The notes under the pieces: generated by a model | Database searches by the model: none | What the model saw: the letters and a program-made list of their open reading frames with translations, nothing else | Told to the model about the DNA's origin: nothing | Made by a program: the position numbers and the translations under genes | Part shown: positions 43,650 to 52,435 of the stretch, piece after piece | Numbering within the stretch: position 1 is the stretch's first letter | Layout of the letters: the number at the start of each line of letters is the position of its first letter | Source of the DNA: an uncultured Collinsella sp. | Lineage (GTDB): Bacteria; Actinomycetota; Coriobacteriia; Coriobacteriales; Coriobacteriaceae | Length of the DNA: 64,000 nt | Assembly: GCA_900541725.1 (NCBI GenBank) | Contig: UQLB01000007.1 | Coordinates: 1 to 64,000 of the forward strand | Direction of reading: 5' to 3'

Positions 43650-44486
43650 CTACAGCACGGCGCACAACACTGTCAGCAGCGCCACGCCGGCCGCATAGGC
43701 CGCATCGCGCCAGCCAAACCTGGCGCGCGCGGGAGCCGGATACGCACCGGCAAAGCCGCGGCAAAGCATAGCCTCGTCCATCGCGCGGCTGCATTTCATC
43801 GCCTTGATAAAGGTCATGCCCATGATACCCGCGATCGAATCGGTACGCGAAAATCCCTCGGGCGCACGGCCAACGCTGCGCAGCATGACCGATTCGCACA
43901 GATCGTGCGCCGTACGACCCAGCACCTCGATGTGCTTGAGCGCCATATCAAACGTAAAGATAACTTCGTCGGGTAGATGCAGCATCTTGAGCGCCGCCGA
44001 CATGCGGCTCCACGTGAGGGTCCACGAAACGCCCAGCACCAGCGACACATTAATGAAGGTCTTGAGCGCAATCTTGAGCATGGCGCCCGTAGCGGAAGCA
44101 CCCAGCAGCAGGGCAGGCAGCGCCAAAACCACTGCGAGCCCCGCGGCGCCAAGCGCCGGCACAAAGGTCGCGCGCAGCCCGCGTACGGGACGCACGGCAA
44201 CGAGCACCAGCGCAATGGCCGCCATCAACATGAGGTACAGCGGGCTCTGTGTCAGGCACACGCACAGGACGCAAACGAATATCCCCACCAGGCGCACCGG
44301 AGCCGAAACGCAAGAAAGGGCGCGGTCGACCATCGACCCGCCCTCGTGCGCGCCTCCACCCAGGCGAACCCGCTCAAGCAGGCTCGCCAGGTGCAGGACG
44401 TTCTTTTGCATCACGCGATGACGAGCGCCCGTGGGCTCATATCGCTCCTCGGCCGCAAGCCAGCTAGGCAGCTCGACCATCGCCAT
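43650..44486 (-). CDS. cbiQ: Energy-coupling transmembrane protein of the Co/Ni transporter
   Basis: This 278-residue protein is the T-component. Four or more hydrophobic segments (residues 65-165 and the C-terminus) surround the cytoplasmic coupling region, where AMKCSRAMDEAMLCRGF includes the A-R-G coupling motif contacting CbiO. GGAG precedes the ATG. It overlaps the cbiM end by 23 bp. Confidence 0.92.
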   Translation of the reverse strand: MAMVELPSWLAAEERYEPTGARHRVMQKNVLHLASLLERVRLGGGAHEGGSMVDRALSCVSAPVRLVGIFVCVLCVCLTQSPLYLMLMAAIALVLVAVRPVRGLRATFVPALGAAGLAVVLALPALLLGASATGAMLKIALKTFINVSLVLGVSWTLTWSRMSAALKMLHLPDEVIFTFDMALKHIEVLGRTAHDLCESVMLRSVGRAPEGFSRTDSIAGIMGMTFIKAMKCSRAMDEAMLCRGFAGAYPAPARARFGWRDAAYAAGVALLTVLCAVL

Positions 44487-45549
44487 GGGCTCCGCTTTCC
44501 TTGACCGTCAGCGAGATCAGACGGAATGCGATGGTGAGCACCGCCACGCCAATCACGCCGGACAGGATATACATGGCAGCCTGACCGGCAAAGCCGAGAC
44601 CCTGCTCCTCGGAATAGGCCTGCAGGTAATCACCCGTAGGCAGAGCGTCGGCAAAGGTCGGGGTGTCGAGACCGACCGAAGCCTGCAGGCTGTCGTCGCC
44701 AGCCTCCTGAACGGCGGTCGCGGCGCCCTCGGCGTCCCACTCACCCCAGGCGTCACCCGTGGCCAGCAGGCCCAGCGGCGTGGCCACGACAAGCACGGCA
44801 ACCAAGATGAGTGTGGGGACCAGCGAGGTCTTCTTTGCAGCAGCGCCCTCGGCAGCAAGCTGTCCATCGGCGGCTTCGGGGCCGACGATAACGCTCGGCG
44901 CCGTCTTCTTGATAAAGCCGTAGATCGCGGCAGTCGCCACGCCCTCGACCACGCCGGCTACCAACATATGCGGGATCATCATGGCCGGAATGGCAATGGA
45001 CAGCGGGAAGGGGCAGTACAGCGGAGCGCCCGAAGCATTCGTGAAAAGCATCGGCTGAATACCAAACTCGATTGCTGCGCACAGGGCCGCCAGGCACAGG
45101 CCGACCCAGCCGCTTACGATGGCCGAAACCGAGGTGCCCCAGCTCTTGTCGTGCAAACGGCTGTTAAGCGCGCGGAACACGATGGCTGCGGCAAACGGCA
45201 ACACGAAGGCCATGTTAAAGCAGTTAGCGCCAAAGGACAGGATGCCGCCGTCGCCAAACAGCAGCGCTTGCAGCGCCAGCGCGACCGAAACCGCGATGGC
45301 AGCGGCCTCGGGACCCAGCAGCAGCGCGATGAGCGCGCCGCCGACGGCGTGGCCTGTGGTGCCGCCAGGCAGCGGCACGTTGAACATCATGAGCAGGAAG
45401 GAGAACGCGGCGCAGATACCCAGGAACGCCATGTGCTCGCGATCGAGCGTGGCGCGCACCTTTTTGATGCAGTGGATCCAAACGGGCACCATCGCCACCG
45501 CCATAACGGCATCGGTCTGCGGGGACAGATAATTATCTGGAATGTGCAT
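44464..45549 (-). CDS. cbiM: Metal-binding component of a Co/Ni energy-coupling transporter (CbiM/NikM + PDGLE-like domain)
   Basis: This 361-residue fusion begins MHIPDNYLSP, where the free N-terminus and the histidine at position 2 chelate the metal. The CbiM domain (GGTTGHAVGGALIALLLGPEAAAI) spans about 220 residues; the C-terminal part with two further helices and GDAWGEWD looks like the CbiN/NikN-replacing PDGLE domain. Because a NikR-type operator lies upstream, nickel is the likelier substrate, although cobalt cannot be excluded. Confidence 0.9.
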   Translation of the reverse strand: MHIPDNYLSPQTDAVMAVAMVPVWIHCIKKVRATLDREHMAFLGICAAFSFLLMMFNVPLPGGTTGHAVGGALIALLLGPEAAAIAVSVALALQALLFGDGGILSFGANCFNMAFVLPFAAAIVFRALNSRLHDKSWGTSVSAIVSGWVGLCLAALCAAIEFGIQPMLFTNASGAPLYCPFPLSIAIPAMMIPHMLVAGVVEGVATAAIYGFIKKTAPSVIVGPEAADGQLAAEGAAAKKTSLVPTLILVAVLVVATPLGLLATGDAWGEWDAEGAATAVQEAGDDSLQASVGLDTPTFADALPTGDYLQAYSEEQGLGFAGQAAMYILSGVIGVAVLTIAFRLISLTVKESGAHGDGRAA

Positions 45550-45606
45550 GTACGCCTCCCGGTTATCGGCACACGGAATTGCAACGCCGCTTAAATCACC
45601 TTGAGA

Positions 45607-45634
45607 GTGTTACGTATTGTTAGATTCGTAACAC
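45607..45634 (-). promoter_or_regulatory. NikR-type operator
   Basis: GTGTTAC-N14-GTAACAC is an exact inverted repeat matching the published NikR consensus variant (GTRTTAC, 13-14 bp gap, GTAAYAC). It sits immediately downstream of the -10 box, so bound NikR would block cbiM transcription when nickel is plentiful. The nikR gene is not in this window. Confidence 0.8.
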
Positions 45635-45644
45635 GCCGCGGGCT

Positions 45645-45673
45645 ATCATAGCAAAACGGCGCACTGCCGACAA
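45645..45673 (-). promoter_or_regulatory. cbiM promoter
   Basis: TTGTCG and TATGAT at 17-bp spacing on the minus strand; the -35 box lies inside the pheST terminator stem. Confidence 0.65.
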
Positions 45674-45687
45674 AGCAGCACGCCGTT
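45651..45687 (-). terminator. Candidate terminator of pheST
   Basis: AACGGCGTGCTGC and GCAGTGCGCCGTT pair (two non-Watson-Crick positions), followed by TTGC on the minus strand. The T-run is weak. Confidence 0.55.
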
Positions 45688-45795
45688 ATGTAATGCGCGT
45701 GTCATATATACAGGCTCAACGGTGCCTCATACCGAGCATAGCGGTCACGTAGGACTCGGCGGCAGCCACCGCCGACCCATATCCCAGTGCAGGAC

Positions 45796-48249
45796 CTATC
45801 CGCGGACCTCGCCGTTTACGCCCTTGCACACCTTGGTGACGATCTTCTGGTGTGCTTTTTCGACCTCTTCGCTGGTGAGTGTGTGGTCGTCGGAGCGATA
45901 CGTAAGCGCAAAGGCCATGGACTTCTTGCCCACGCCCACGCGGACCGGGTCGCGGTAGACGTCGAACAGGCGCACGCCCTCGAGCAGCTTGCCACCGGCG
46001 CTGGTAATGCGGCGCTCAAGATCCTCGCAGGTCACGGAGTTATCGACCACGATAGCCAGGTCGTGCTCAACAGCCGGATACTGCGAGAACTCGCGGTAGT
46101 TCTCCTGGTTGCGAGCGCCCTTGATCAGCTTGTCCAGATCGAGCTCAAAGGCAACGACGACCTCATCGATGCCCATCGCCTCGCGCGCCTCGGGGTGAAT
46201 CTCGCCGACCCAGCCCAGCACGGTGCCGCCGGACAGGACCTCGGCGGCGCGACCCGGCTGCAGGAAGGCATAGCCCTCGCCCTCGACGGGACGGAAGCGA
46301 ACCTTCTCGATGCGCAGCTGGGCGAGCAGCTCCTCGACGATGCCCTTGCCAAAGAAGAAACGCAGCTTACGGTACTTCATGCTCCAAGACTGCTCGCTCC
46401 ACTGGCCCGAGAGCACACCCGCCACGGACTTGGTCTCCTTGGGTAGGCTGGCGTTCTCGCGGCCGTGGAACAGGCTGCCGACCTCGTACAGGTGCACGTT
46501 GGGCGTGCCGTGGGCCTCGTTATAGGCCACAGACTGCAGCAGGCCCGGCAGCAGCGAGCGGCGCATCTCGGTCTGCTCGGCCACCAGCGGGTTCATGAGC
46601 ACCACGGGGCAGCCGCGGCCCTCGGTGGACATGCCAATCTTCTCCAGGTCGCCCGGGGCGGCAAAGCCAAAGGTCGTGGTCTCGTTGAGGCCACAGGCGC
46701 GCAGGATCTCGCCGACCTTGCGGGTAAGCTTCTGCTCGCGCGTCAGACCGCCGATGTGGTTCTTGGCAGCCGGGATGGTCGCCGTGACGCGACCCATGCC
46801 CCACAGGCGCAGGACCTCCTCGATCAGGTCAATCTCGCGCGGCAGGTCGGGACGGAAGCTCGGCGGGGTGACCATAAAGTCCTCGCCGTCGCGCTCGACG
46901 GTGCAGCCCAGGCGGGTGAGCGAGCGCTCGATAAAGTCGGGCTCGATGTCGGCGCCGCAGATGGCGTGCACGCGGGCCAAGCGCAGCTTGATGCTGTCGA
47001 TGGTCTTGGGCGCGGGGAACACGTCCACATAGCCGGGGGCGACCTCGCCGCCGGCGATCTGCTCGATGAGCGCGCAGGTAACGTTGGCGACATCCACGCA
47101 GCCGGTCTCGTCGACCTGGCGCTCAAAGCGAATGGAGGCGTCGGAGATCAGCGACAGGTCGCGGCTGGTGTGCGAGGTGCGACCGGCGTTGAAGCAGGCG
47201 CTCTCGACCATCACGTCGACGGTGTCGTCCTCGATCTCGGAATCCATGCCGCCCATAACGCCGGCCAACGCCACGGGACGCTCGCCGTCGGTGATAAGGC
47301 CCATGCCGGCGTCGAGCGTGCACTCCTCGCCGTCAAGGGTCGTGAACTTCTCGTCCTGCTGGGCGGCGCGAACCACCACGCGGCGATGACCATCGCGCTC
47401 GGCAAAGGTAGACAGGTCAAAGGCGTGCAGCGGCTGACCGGTGAGCATCATCACATAGTTGGTGATGTCGACGATGTTGTTGTGCGGGCGCACGCCCAGG
47501 GCGTTGAGGCGCTTGACCATCCAGTCGGGCGACGGGCCGACCTTCACGTTGCGCACGATGCGGGCGACGTAGCGGTCGCACAGGCCTTCGTCGGCAATCT
47601 CGACCGAAAGCTCGTCGTCGGTCGCGCGGCCGGTCTCGGCCTTGATGGCGGGCAGCTCAACGTGGAAATCGCGATCGAAGATGGCACCGGTCTCGCGGGC
47701 CATGCCGATCATGGACAGGCAGTCGGGGCGGTTGGGCGTGATCTCGCAGTCGAGCACGGTGTCGCTCGAGCCCACATACTCGGCAAACGGCATGCCGCAG
47801 GGCGTATCCTCGGGCAGGATCATAATGCCGGAGTGGTCGCCGCCCAGACCGAGCTCGCGCGCGGAGCAGTTCATGCCCATGGACACGACACCGCGAAGCT
47901 TGCTCTTCTTGATCTTGACGTCGCCGGGCAGAACTGCGCCGATCATGGCCGTGACGATGTGGTCGCCGGCCTCGAAGTTCTGCGCGCCGCAGACGATCTG
48001 CAGCGGAGCGGGGTTGCCGTCGGCGTCGAGATTCTTGTCGCCCACATCGACCGAGCACACATACATGTGGTCACTATCGGGGTGCAGGGTCTTGGTGAGC
48101 ACCTTGGCGGTCACCACGTGGTCGAAGGACTCGCCCACGGTGTCGATCGCCTCGACCTCGGTGCCGGTACGGATATATTCGTCCGAAAGAGTCTTGGGAT
48201 CCTCCGGAATATCGATCATGGTCTTGAGCCAGTCGTAAGAAACACGCAT
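45796..48249 (-). CDS. pheT: Phenylalanine--tRNA ligase beta subunit
   Basis: This 817-residue subunit has the EMAP/OB tRNA-binding domain near the N-terminus (VVTAKVLTKTLHPDSDHM), the B3/B4 editing domain, and a catalytic-like core; the C-terminal ferredoxin-like anticodon-binding domain begins FSQYPAVEHDLAIVVD and ends with RVGVGKKSMAFALTYRSDDHTLTSEEV. AAAGGAG precedes the ATG. It is separated from pheS by 184 bp, unusually long, and that gap holds a palindromic element. Confidence 0.96.
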   Translation of the reverse strand: MRVSYDWLKTMIDIPEDPKTLSDEYIRTGTEVEAIDTVGESFDHVVTAKVLTKTLHPDSDHMYVCSVDVGDKNLDADGNPAPLQIVCGAQNFEAGDHIVTAMIGAVLPGDVKIKKSKLRGVVSMGMNCSARELGLGGDHSGIMILPEDTPCGMPFAEYVGSSDTVLDCEITPNRPDCLSMIGMARETGAIFDRDFHVELPAIKAETGRATDDELSVEIADEGLCDRYVARIVRNVKVGPSPDWMVKRLNALGVRPHNNIVDITNYVMMLTGQPLHAFDLSTFAERDGHRRVVVRAAQQDEKFTTLDGEECTLDAGMGLITDGERPVALAGVMGGMDSEIEDDTVDVMVESACFNAGRTSHTSRDLSLISDASIRFERQVDETGCVDVANVTCALIEQIAGGEVAPGYVDVFPAPKTIDSIKLRLARVHAICGADIEPDFIERSLTRLGCTVERDGEDFMVTPPSFRPDLPREIDLIEEVLRLWGMGRVTATIPAAKNHIGGLTREQKLTRKVGEILRACGLNETTTFGFAAPGDLEKIGMSTEGRGCPVVLMNPLVAEQTEMRRSLLPGLLQSVAYNEAHGTPNVHLYEVGSLFHGRENASLPKETKSVAGVLSGQWSEQSWSMKYRKLRFFFGKGIVEELLAQLRIEKVRFRPVEGEGYAFLQPGRAAEVLSGGTVLGWVGEIHPEAREAMGIDEVVVAFELDLDKLIKGARNQENYREFSQYPAVEHDLAIVVDNSVTCEDLERRITSAGGKLLEGVRLFDVYRDPVRVGVGKKSMAFALTYRSDDHTLTSEEVEKAHQKIVTKVCKGVNGEVRG

Positions 48250-48332
48250 CTAGCTCTCCTTTCATACTGAAAGCCTGCGAAGAAATGCAGGTGGAAACTT
48301 CAACTTTGTGAACATTCCTTACAAAGCGAGGG

Positions 48333-48425
48333 TTGTCCAAGTGCGGCAGATCGGCCCGAAAGAGGAGCGCCGCGTACTTTGGTACGCAAGCGACGAATGA
48401 GCGCCGAGGTGCCGTGCTTGGGCAA
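48333..48425. repeat. Long palindromic element between pheS and pheT
   Basis: Arms of 23 bases (left begins TTGTCCAAGTGCGGC, right ends GCCGTGCTTGGGCAA) match at 18 positions; the centre has a perfect hairpin GCGTAC-TTTG-GTACGC. Total about 93 bp, close in size to the element at 35711-35801. A smaller CTTTGT/ACAAAG pair lies just upstream at 48304-48327. Confidence 0.6.
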
Positions 48426-48433
48426 GCCGCAGC

Positions 48434-49510
48434 CTAGAACTGATTCAAGAAGCGCATATCGCCCGTCATGAGAGTTCTGAGGTCGGGCAGGTCGTAGCGC
48501 AGGGCCGCGACGCGCTCGGCGCCAATGCCAAAGGCGAAGCCGGTGTACTTCTCGGGGTCAATACCGCAGTTGATCAGGACGTTGGGGTCGACCATGCCGC
48601 AGCCCAGGATCTCAATCCAGCCGCTGTGCTTGCAGAAGTTGCAGCCCTTGCCGCCGCAGACGTGGCAGCTCACGTCCACCTCGCAGCTGGGCTCGGTGAA
48701 GGGGAAGAAGTGCGGGCGATAGCGCGTCTTGCGGTCCTCGCCAAACATGCACTTAACAAAGTAGTCGAGCGTGCCCTTAAGGTCGCCAAAGGTGATGCCC
48801 TCGTCGACGACCAGGCCCTCGATCTGGTTGAACTGCGGCAGGTGGCAGGCGTCGGCCGTGTCGGGACGGTAGACGGTGCCCGGGCAGATCATGTAGATGG
48901 GCGGCTTTTGCGACTCCATGGTGTGGATCTGCACGCCCGAGGTCTGGGTGCGCAGCAGCACATCGGACTCGCCGTGGGCGTGAGCCTCGGGGTGCGCGAC
49001 GCTGCCGGGGTTGTTGTCGACCACGTAGAAGGTATCGCGGGCCGAGCGGCTCGGGTGATCCATGGGGGCGTTGAGCGCGGTGAAGTTGTAATAGGAGGTG
49101 TCGACCATGGGGCCAGACTCGACGGTGTAGCCGATGCCGCAGAAGATGTCCTCGGCCTCCTCGATGATCTGCTTGATCAGGTGCTGGTGGCCGATCTGCG
49201 GACGGATACCCGGTAGCGTGATGTCGACGGCCTCGTGCTCGAGTGCGTGCTTGAGGGCGGCGGCCTTCATCTCGGTGGTGCGCTCGTCGAGCATGCCCTC
49301 GATCAGCTGGCGCATCTCGTTGGCGCGCTTGCCCATCACGGGACGATCCTCGGGGGCGAGCTTGCCCATCATGCGCATCAGGCCGGTGATGCGGCCCTTG
49401 CGGCCGAGCAGCTCAACGCGCGCGGCCTCGAGCTTTGCGGCGTCGTCGGCGCCTGCGACGAGCTCCTTGGCCTCTTCCTCGAGTTTGACCAGATCATCAA
49501 TCAGACTCAT
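48434..49510 (-). CDS. pheS: Phenylalanine--tRNA ligase alpha subunit
   Basis: This 358-residue catalytic subunit has an N-terminal coiled-coil, HLIKQIIEEAEDIFCGIGYTV, motif 2 with CPGTVYRPDTADACHLPQFNQIEG and motif 3 FGIGAERVAALRYDLPD. A zinc-finger-like set CHVCGGKGCNFCKHSG lies in the active-site lid, as in many Gram-positive enzymes. The ATG at 49510 has AAGGGAAG upstream; the open frame continues 61 codons through the T-box, which is untranslated. Confidence 0.97.
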   Translation of the reverse strand: MSLIDDLVKLEEEAKELVAGADDAAKLEAARVELLGRKGRITGLMRMMGKLAPEDRPVMGKRANEMRQLIEGMLDERTTEMKAAALKHALEHEAVDITLPGIRPQIGHQHLIKQIIEEAEDIFCGIGYTVESGPMVDTSYYNFTALNAPMDHPSRSARDTFYVVDNNPGSVAHPEAHAHGESDVLLRTQTSGVQIHTMESQKPPIYMICPGTVYRPDTADACHLPQFNQIEGLVVDEGITFGDLKGTLDYFVKCMFGEDRKTRYRPHFFPFTEPSCEVDVSCHVCGGKGCNFCKHSGWIEILGCGMVDPNVLINCGIDPEKYTGFAFGIGAERVAALRYDLPDLRTLMTGDMRFLNQF

Positions 49511-49594
49511 GTCTTCCCTTTCGTCTCTCGCGCTCCCCGCTTGCCGAGGCGGCTGCCGCCGTCTGACGTTGCGAAAACGCGGCCCGGTTCGGTA

Positions 49595-49870
49595 ACAAAA
49601 AACCGTCCTCGGGCATGTGCATTGCCCAAGGACGGTTGAATTCCGCGGTACCACCTTGTTTGACCCGGCGGATGTCTGGCCCGCCGCGCCCACTCTTTGC
49701 CCCTTGTCGCGAGGCTCACGGCTTCCCTACTGGAGACATCGCCGCCGCCGGCCGCGTGCCCGTTGAGGTCGCTGCTCGGGAGTGAACGCTTGGCCCTTGC
49801 CACCGCAGGAAGGCTTACAGCCCATGACCTTCCCTCTCTTGCCGGCGACGCGGCGGGCAAAACCCTCTCC
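49595..49870 (-). promoter_or_regulatory. T-box leader of pheST
   Basis: The leader RNA carries the T-box sequence AGGTGGTACCGCGG (49643-49656 region), whose bulge pairs with the uncharged tRNA end, followed by a terminator with a 15-base stem (AACCGTCCT...) and TTTTTT at 49595-49637. A UUC triplet at 49784-49786 in a GC-rich stem is a plausible Phe specifier. pheST is therefore induced when tRNA-Phe is uncharged. Confidence 0.88.
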
Positions 49871-50015
49871 GTCAACGCATTGGGCTACAGGATACCACAT
49901 TGTTTGGGTGTATCGCCGCGTTCTGTTTTGTTCGCGCTGGGTACAAGGCAGGTAGCTGTGCAAACTGGCCGTGTGCCCATCCGTGGCGCTCGGCTCGCGA
50001 GATCAAGGATATGGT

Positions 50016-51590
50016 ATGGGAAAGAAACTCGATAAGAAGGCCCAGCCCGCAGCGGGCAAGACGCCCAAAGGCATGAAGCTCGATAAGGCCGTCAAAAAAT
50101 TCCGCAAGCTCGAGGGCAAGCTGTGGACCCGCGAGTACCTGCTCAAGATCGCCGAGTTCGATGGCGCGACCATTGCCCCCGCCAACGGCGCCGCAGCGCG
50201 CGCCGACGCCATGGGCACCCTTGCTGGCGAGCATCACAAGCTGCTGACCAGCAAAAAGTCTGTCGAACTTGTGCGCTCGCTGGCACGCGAGACCGTCGCC
50301 GACGGCAAGATCGACGACCCGCAGCTGCTCGACGAGATCCGCGTGCTCGGCCGCGACCAGCGCGAAGCGAGCGTCATCCCCACCGAGGAGGCCGAGGCCT
50401 GGACCAGGCTCACCTGCGAGGCCGACGCCGTGTGGCACAAGGCCAAGACGGCCAATGACTGGGCGAGCTTTGAGCCCTATGTGGATAGAATCGTCGCCCA
50501 ACTTAAGCATCAGGCCGAGCTCATGGACCCCAAGCGCGACCCATACGATGTTTGGCTCGACCAGTACGAGCGCGGCCTTTCCGCCAAGAGCTTCGATGCG
50601 TTTTGCGATGAGGTCAAGGCGACGGTCGTGCCGCTCGTGCATGCCATCGGCGAGCGCGGCCAGCAGCCCGCTGCCGACTTTTTGCACGCCCGCGTGCCCG
50701 AGGCCGCCCAGCGCGCCATGAGCTTCGACCTTATGAAGCTCGTCGGCCTGGACCTGAACGACACCACGCTTGCCTTTACCGAGCACCCGTTTAGCGAGGG
50801 CTTTGCCGTGGGCGACGCGCGCATCGCGACGCACATCTACGAGAACGACTGCATCTCCAACGTCTACAGCATCATCCACGAGGCGGGCCACGCCATGTAC
50901 GAGCTGGGCGTCAATCCTGCCTATGCGCGCACCTGTCTTGAAGGTGGCACCTCCATGGGCATCCACGAGAGCCAGAGCCGCTTTTTCGAGAACACCGTGG
51001 GTCGCAGCCGCGCCTTTATGGGCCCACTGCTCGAGGTACTGCGCCGTCACGCGCCCGAGGTCTACGGCGACGTTGACGAGGACACGCTCTACCGCGCCGT
51101 GAACATCGCGCAGCCGTCGTTGATCCGCACCGAGGCGGACGAGCTCACCTATCCGCTGCACGTTATGGTGCGCTACGAGATCGAGCGCATGCTGTTTGCC
51201 GGCGAGGCCACGGCCAAGGACATCCCCGCGCTTTGGAATCGCTTTATGGACGAGTACCTGGGCATTCCCGTTCCCGACGACACGCACGGCTGTCTGCAGG
51301 ATACGCACTGGAGCGGTGGCTCGTTTGGTTACTTCCCCACCTATGCGCTGGGTAGCGCCTACGACGCCATGTTTGTGCCGGCCATGTGCCGCGATGGCGT
51401 CGACCTTACCGGTACCTGTGCGAGCGGCGATTTGGCGCCCGTCCGTGCCTGGCTGGGCGAGCACATTTGGCAGTGGGGCCGCGCCAAAGACGCGCCGGAA
51501 CTCATCAAGGGCGCCTGCGGCATGGACTTTGACGCCCGTTACTACTGCAGCTACCTGCAGGACAAGTTCACCACGCTCTACGAGCTGTAA
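50016..51590 (+). CDS. M32-family metallocarboxypeptidase
   Basis: This 524-residue zinc carboxypeptidase has the family's HEAGH metal site (IIHEAGHAMYELG), the second motif GIHESQSRFFENTVGRS and the C-terminal region DTHWSGGSFGYFPTYALGSAYDA. It removes C-terminal residues from peptides in the cytoplasm. AAGGATATGGT precedes the chosen ATG; 15 codons of upstream frame are not supported. Its lysine-rich N-terminal 25 residues (KKLDKKAQPAAGKTPKGMK) are unusual. It is divergent from the pheST T-box; the promoter lies in 49871-50000. Confidence 0.93.
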   Translation: MGKKLDKKAQPAAGKTPKGMKLDKAVKKFRKLEGKLWTREYLLKIAEFDGATIAPANGAAARADAMGTLAGEHHKLLTSKKSVELVRSLARETVADGKIDDPQLLDEIRVLGRDQREASVIPTEEAEAWTRLTCEADAVWHKAKTANDWASFEPYVDRIVAQLKHQAELMDPKRDPYDVWLDQYERGLSAKSFDAFCDEVKATVVPLVHAIGERGQQPAADFLHARVPEAAQRAMSFDLMKLVGLDLNDTTLAFTEHPFSEGFAVGDARIATHIYENDCISNVYSIIHEAGHAMYELGVNPAYARTCLEGGTSMGIHESQSRFFENTVGRSRAFMGPLLEVLRRHAPEVYGDVDEDTLYRAVNIAQPSLIRTEADELTYPLHVMVRYEIERMLFAGEATAKDIPALWNRFMDEYLGIPVPDDTHGCLQDTHWSGGSFGYFPTYALGSAYDAMFVPAMCRDGVDLTGTCASGDLAPVRAWLGEHIWQWGRAKDAPELIKGACGMDFDARYYCSYLQDKFTTLYEL

Positions 51591-51614
51591 GGCATAACCG
51601 ACACGTCAAATCAG

Positions 51615-51641
51615 AACCACCCTTAAAAAGGGTGGTTTGCT
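51615..51641 (+). terminator. Terminator of the M32 peptidase gene
   Basis: AACCACCCTT-AAA-AAGGGTGGTT followed by TGCTCTT; 10-bp perfect stem. Confidence 0.8.
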
Positions 51642-51642
51642 C

Positions 51643-52325
51643 TTAGGGTATAACCCACGGGCCCCGGGCTCGCGTCTAAAGGCGCGGGCCCGGACTTCGT
51701 CCAGGCCTAGTGCATCTTGACCCGTGGCGTGCCGGTCAAACCGGCGGGGTCACCTCCTCTTGAAGGGGTCCTCGTACTCCTTCACGCTCAGCTTGTCCAG
51801 CGCGATGTCGTGGGACTCCTGCTCCCTGATGTACTTGGCGATCGTCGCCTCGTTCAGGCCGACGGTGGACACGTAGTAGCCCTCGGCCCAGAACTTCCTG
51901 TTGCCGAACTTGTACTTGAGGTTGGCGTGCCTGTCGAATATCATCAGCGAGCTCTTCCCCTTCAGGTAGCCCATGACGCTCGCGACGCTGTACTTCGGCG
52001 GGATCGCCAGCAGCACGTGCACGTGGTCGGGCATCAGGTGCCCCTCGATTATCTCGATCCCCTTGTACTCGCACAGCTTCCTGAGGATCTCCCCTATGTC
52101 GCTCCTGATTTGGTTGTAGATCACTTTGCGCCTATACTTCGGCGTGAACACGATGTGGTACTTGCACATCCACTTCGTGTGGGAAAGGCTGTAGGCCTTC
52201 TGGGCCATGGCGACCACCCCTTCGACTCGAATTCTTGACGGCCTGAACAATCGTCAATATCGGTCGGAGGGGTGGCTTTGTAAAGCCGTTTGTCTCCACC
52301 CGCATAGCGGGTGGGTTGAAGCTGG
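51643..52325 (-). mobile_element. IS200-type insertion sequence (tnpA only)
   Basis: The element is bounded by imperfect subterminal hairpins rather than inverted repeats: CCACCCGC-ATA-GCGGGTGG at 52296-52314 on the transposase 5' side, and CCGGGCTCGCG...CGCGGGCCCGG at about 51664-51692 on the 3' side. There is no tnpB and no target duplication, as expected for IS200. Exact ends are not fixed by sequence alone. Confidence 0.75.
51750..52208 (-). CDS. tnpA: IS200/IS605-family Y1 transposase
   Basis: This 152-residue HUH/Y1 transposase cuts and joins single-stranded DNA at the IS hairpins. It begins MAQKAYSLSHTKWMCKYHIVFTPKYRRKVIY; the HUH pair is in MPDHVHVLLAIPPKY and the nucleophilic tyrosine is in TIAKYIREQE. 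The frame is intact. AAGGGG precedes the ATG at 52208. It lies between the M32 peptidase and glmM. Confidence 0.93.
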   Translation of the reverse strand: MAQKAYSLSHTKWMCKYHIVFTPKYRRKVIYNQIRSDIGEILRKLCEYKGIEIIEGHLMPDHVHVLLAIPPKYSVASVMGYLKGKSSLMIFDRHANLKYKFGNRKFWAEGYYVSTVGLNEATIAKYIREQESHDIALDKLSVKEYEDPFKRR

Positions 52326-52360
52326 CCGCTGCGCGCCCAGCAGACTAAAGTCTTGAACGC

Positions 52361-52400
52361 AAAGGGGACGCCGCGGAACCAATCCGCGGCGTCCCCTTTC
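52361..52400 (-). terminator. Strong hairpin after glmM
   Basis: AAAGGGGACGCCGCGG and CCGCGGCGTCCCCTTT pair perfectly over 16 bp, about 40 bp after the glmM stop. The T-run is short, so efficiency is uncertain. Confidence 0.6.
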
Positions 52401-52435
52401 CACCTAGTTGTTTAAGAACGTCCCCAATGACTACC

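Noticed and set aside
49511..49693. N-terminal extension of pheS
   Set aside because: The open frame continues upstream but runs through the T-box terminator; AAGGGAAG marks the ATG at 49510.
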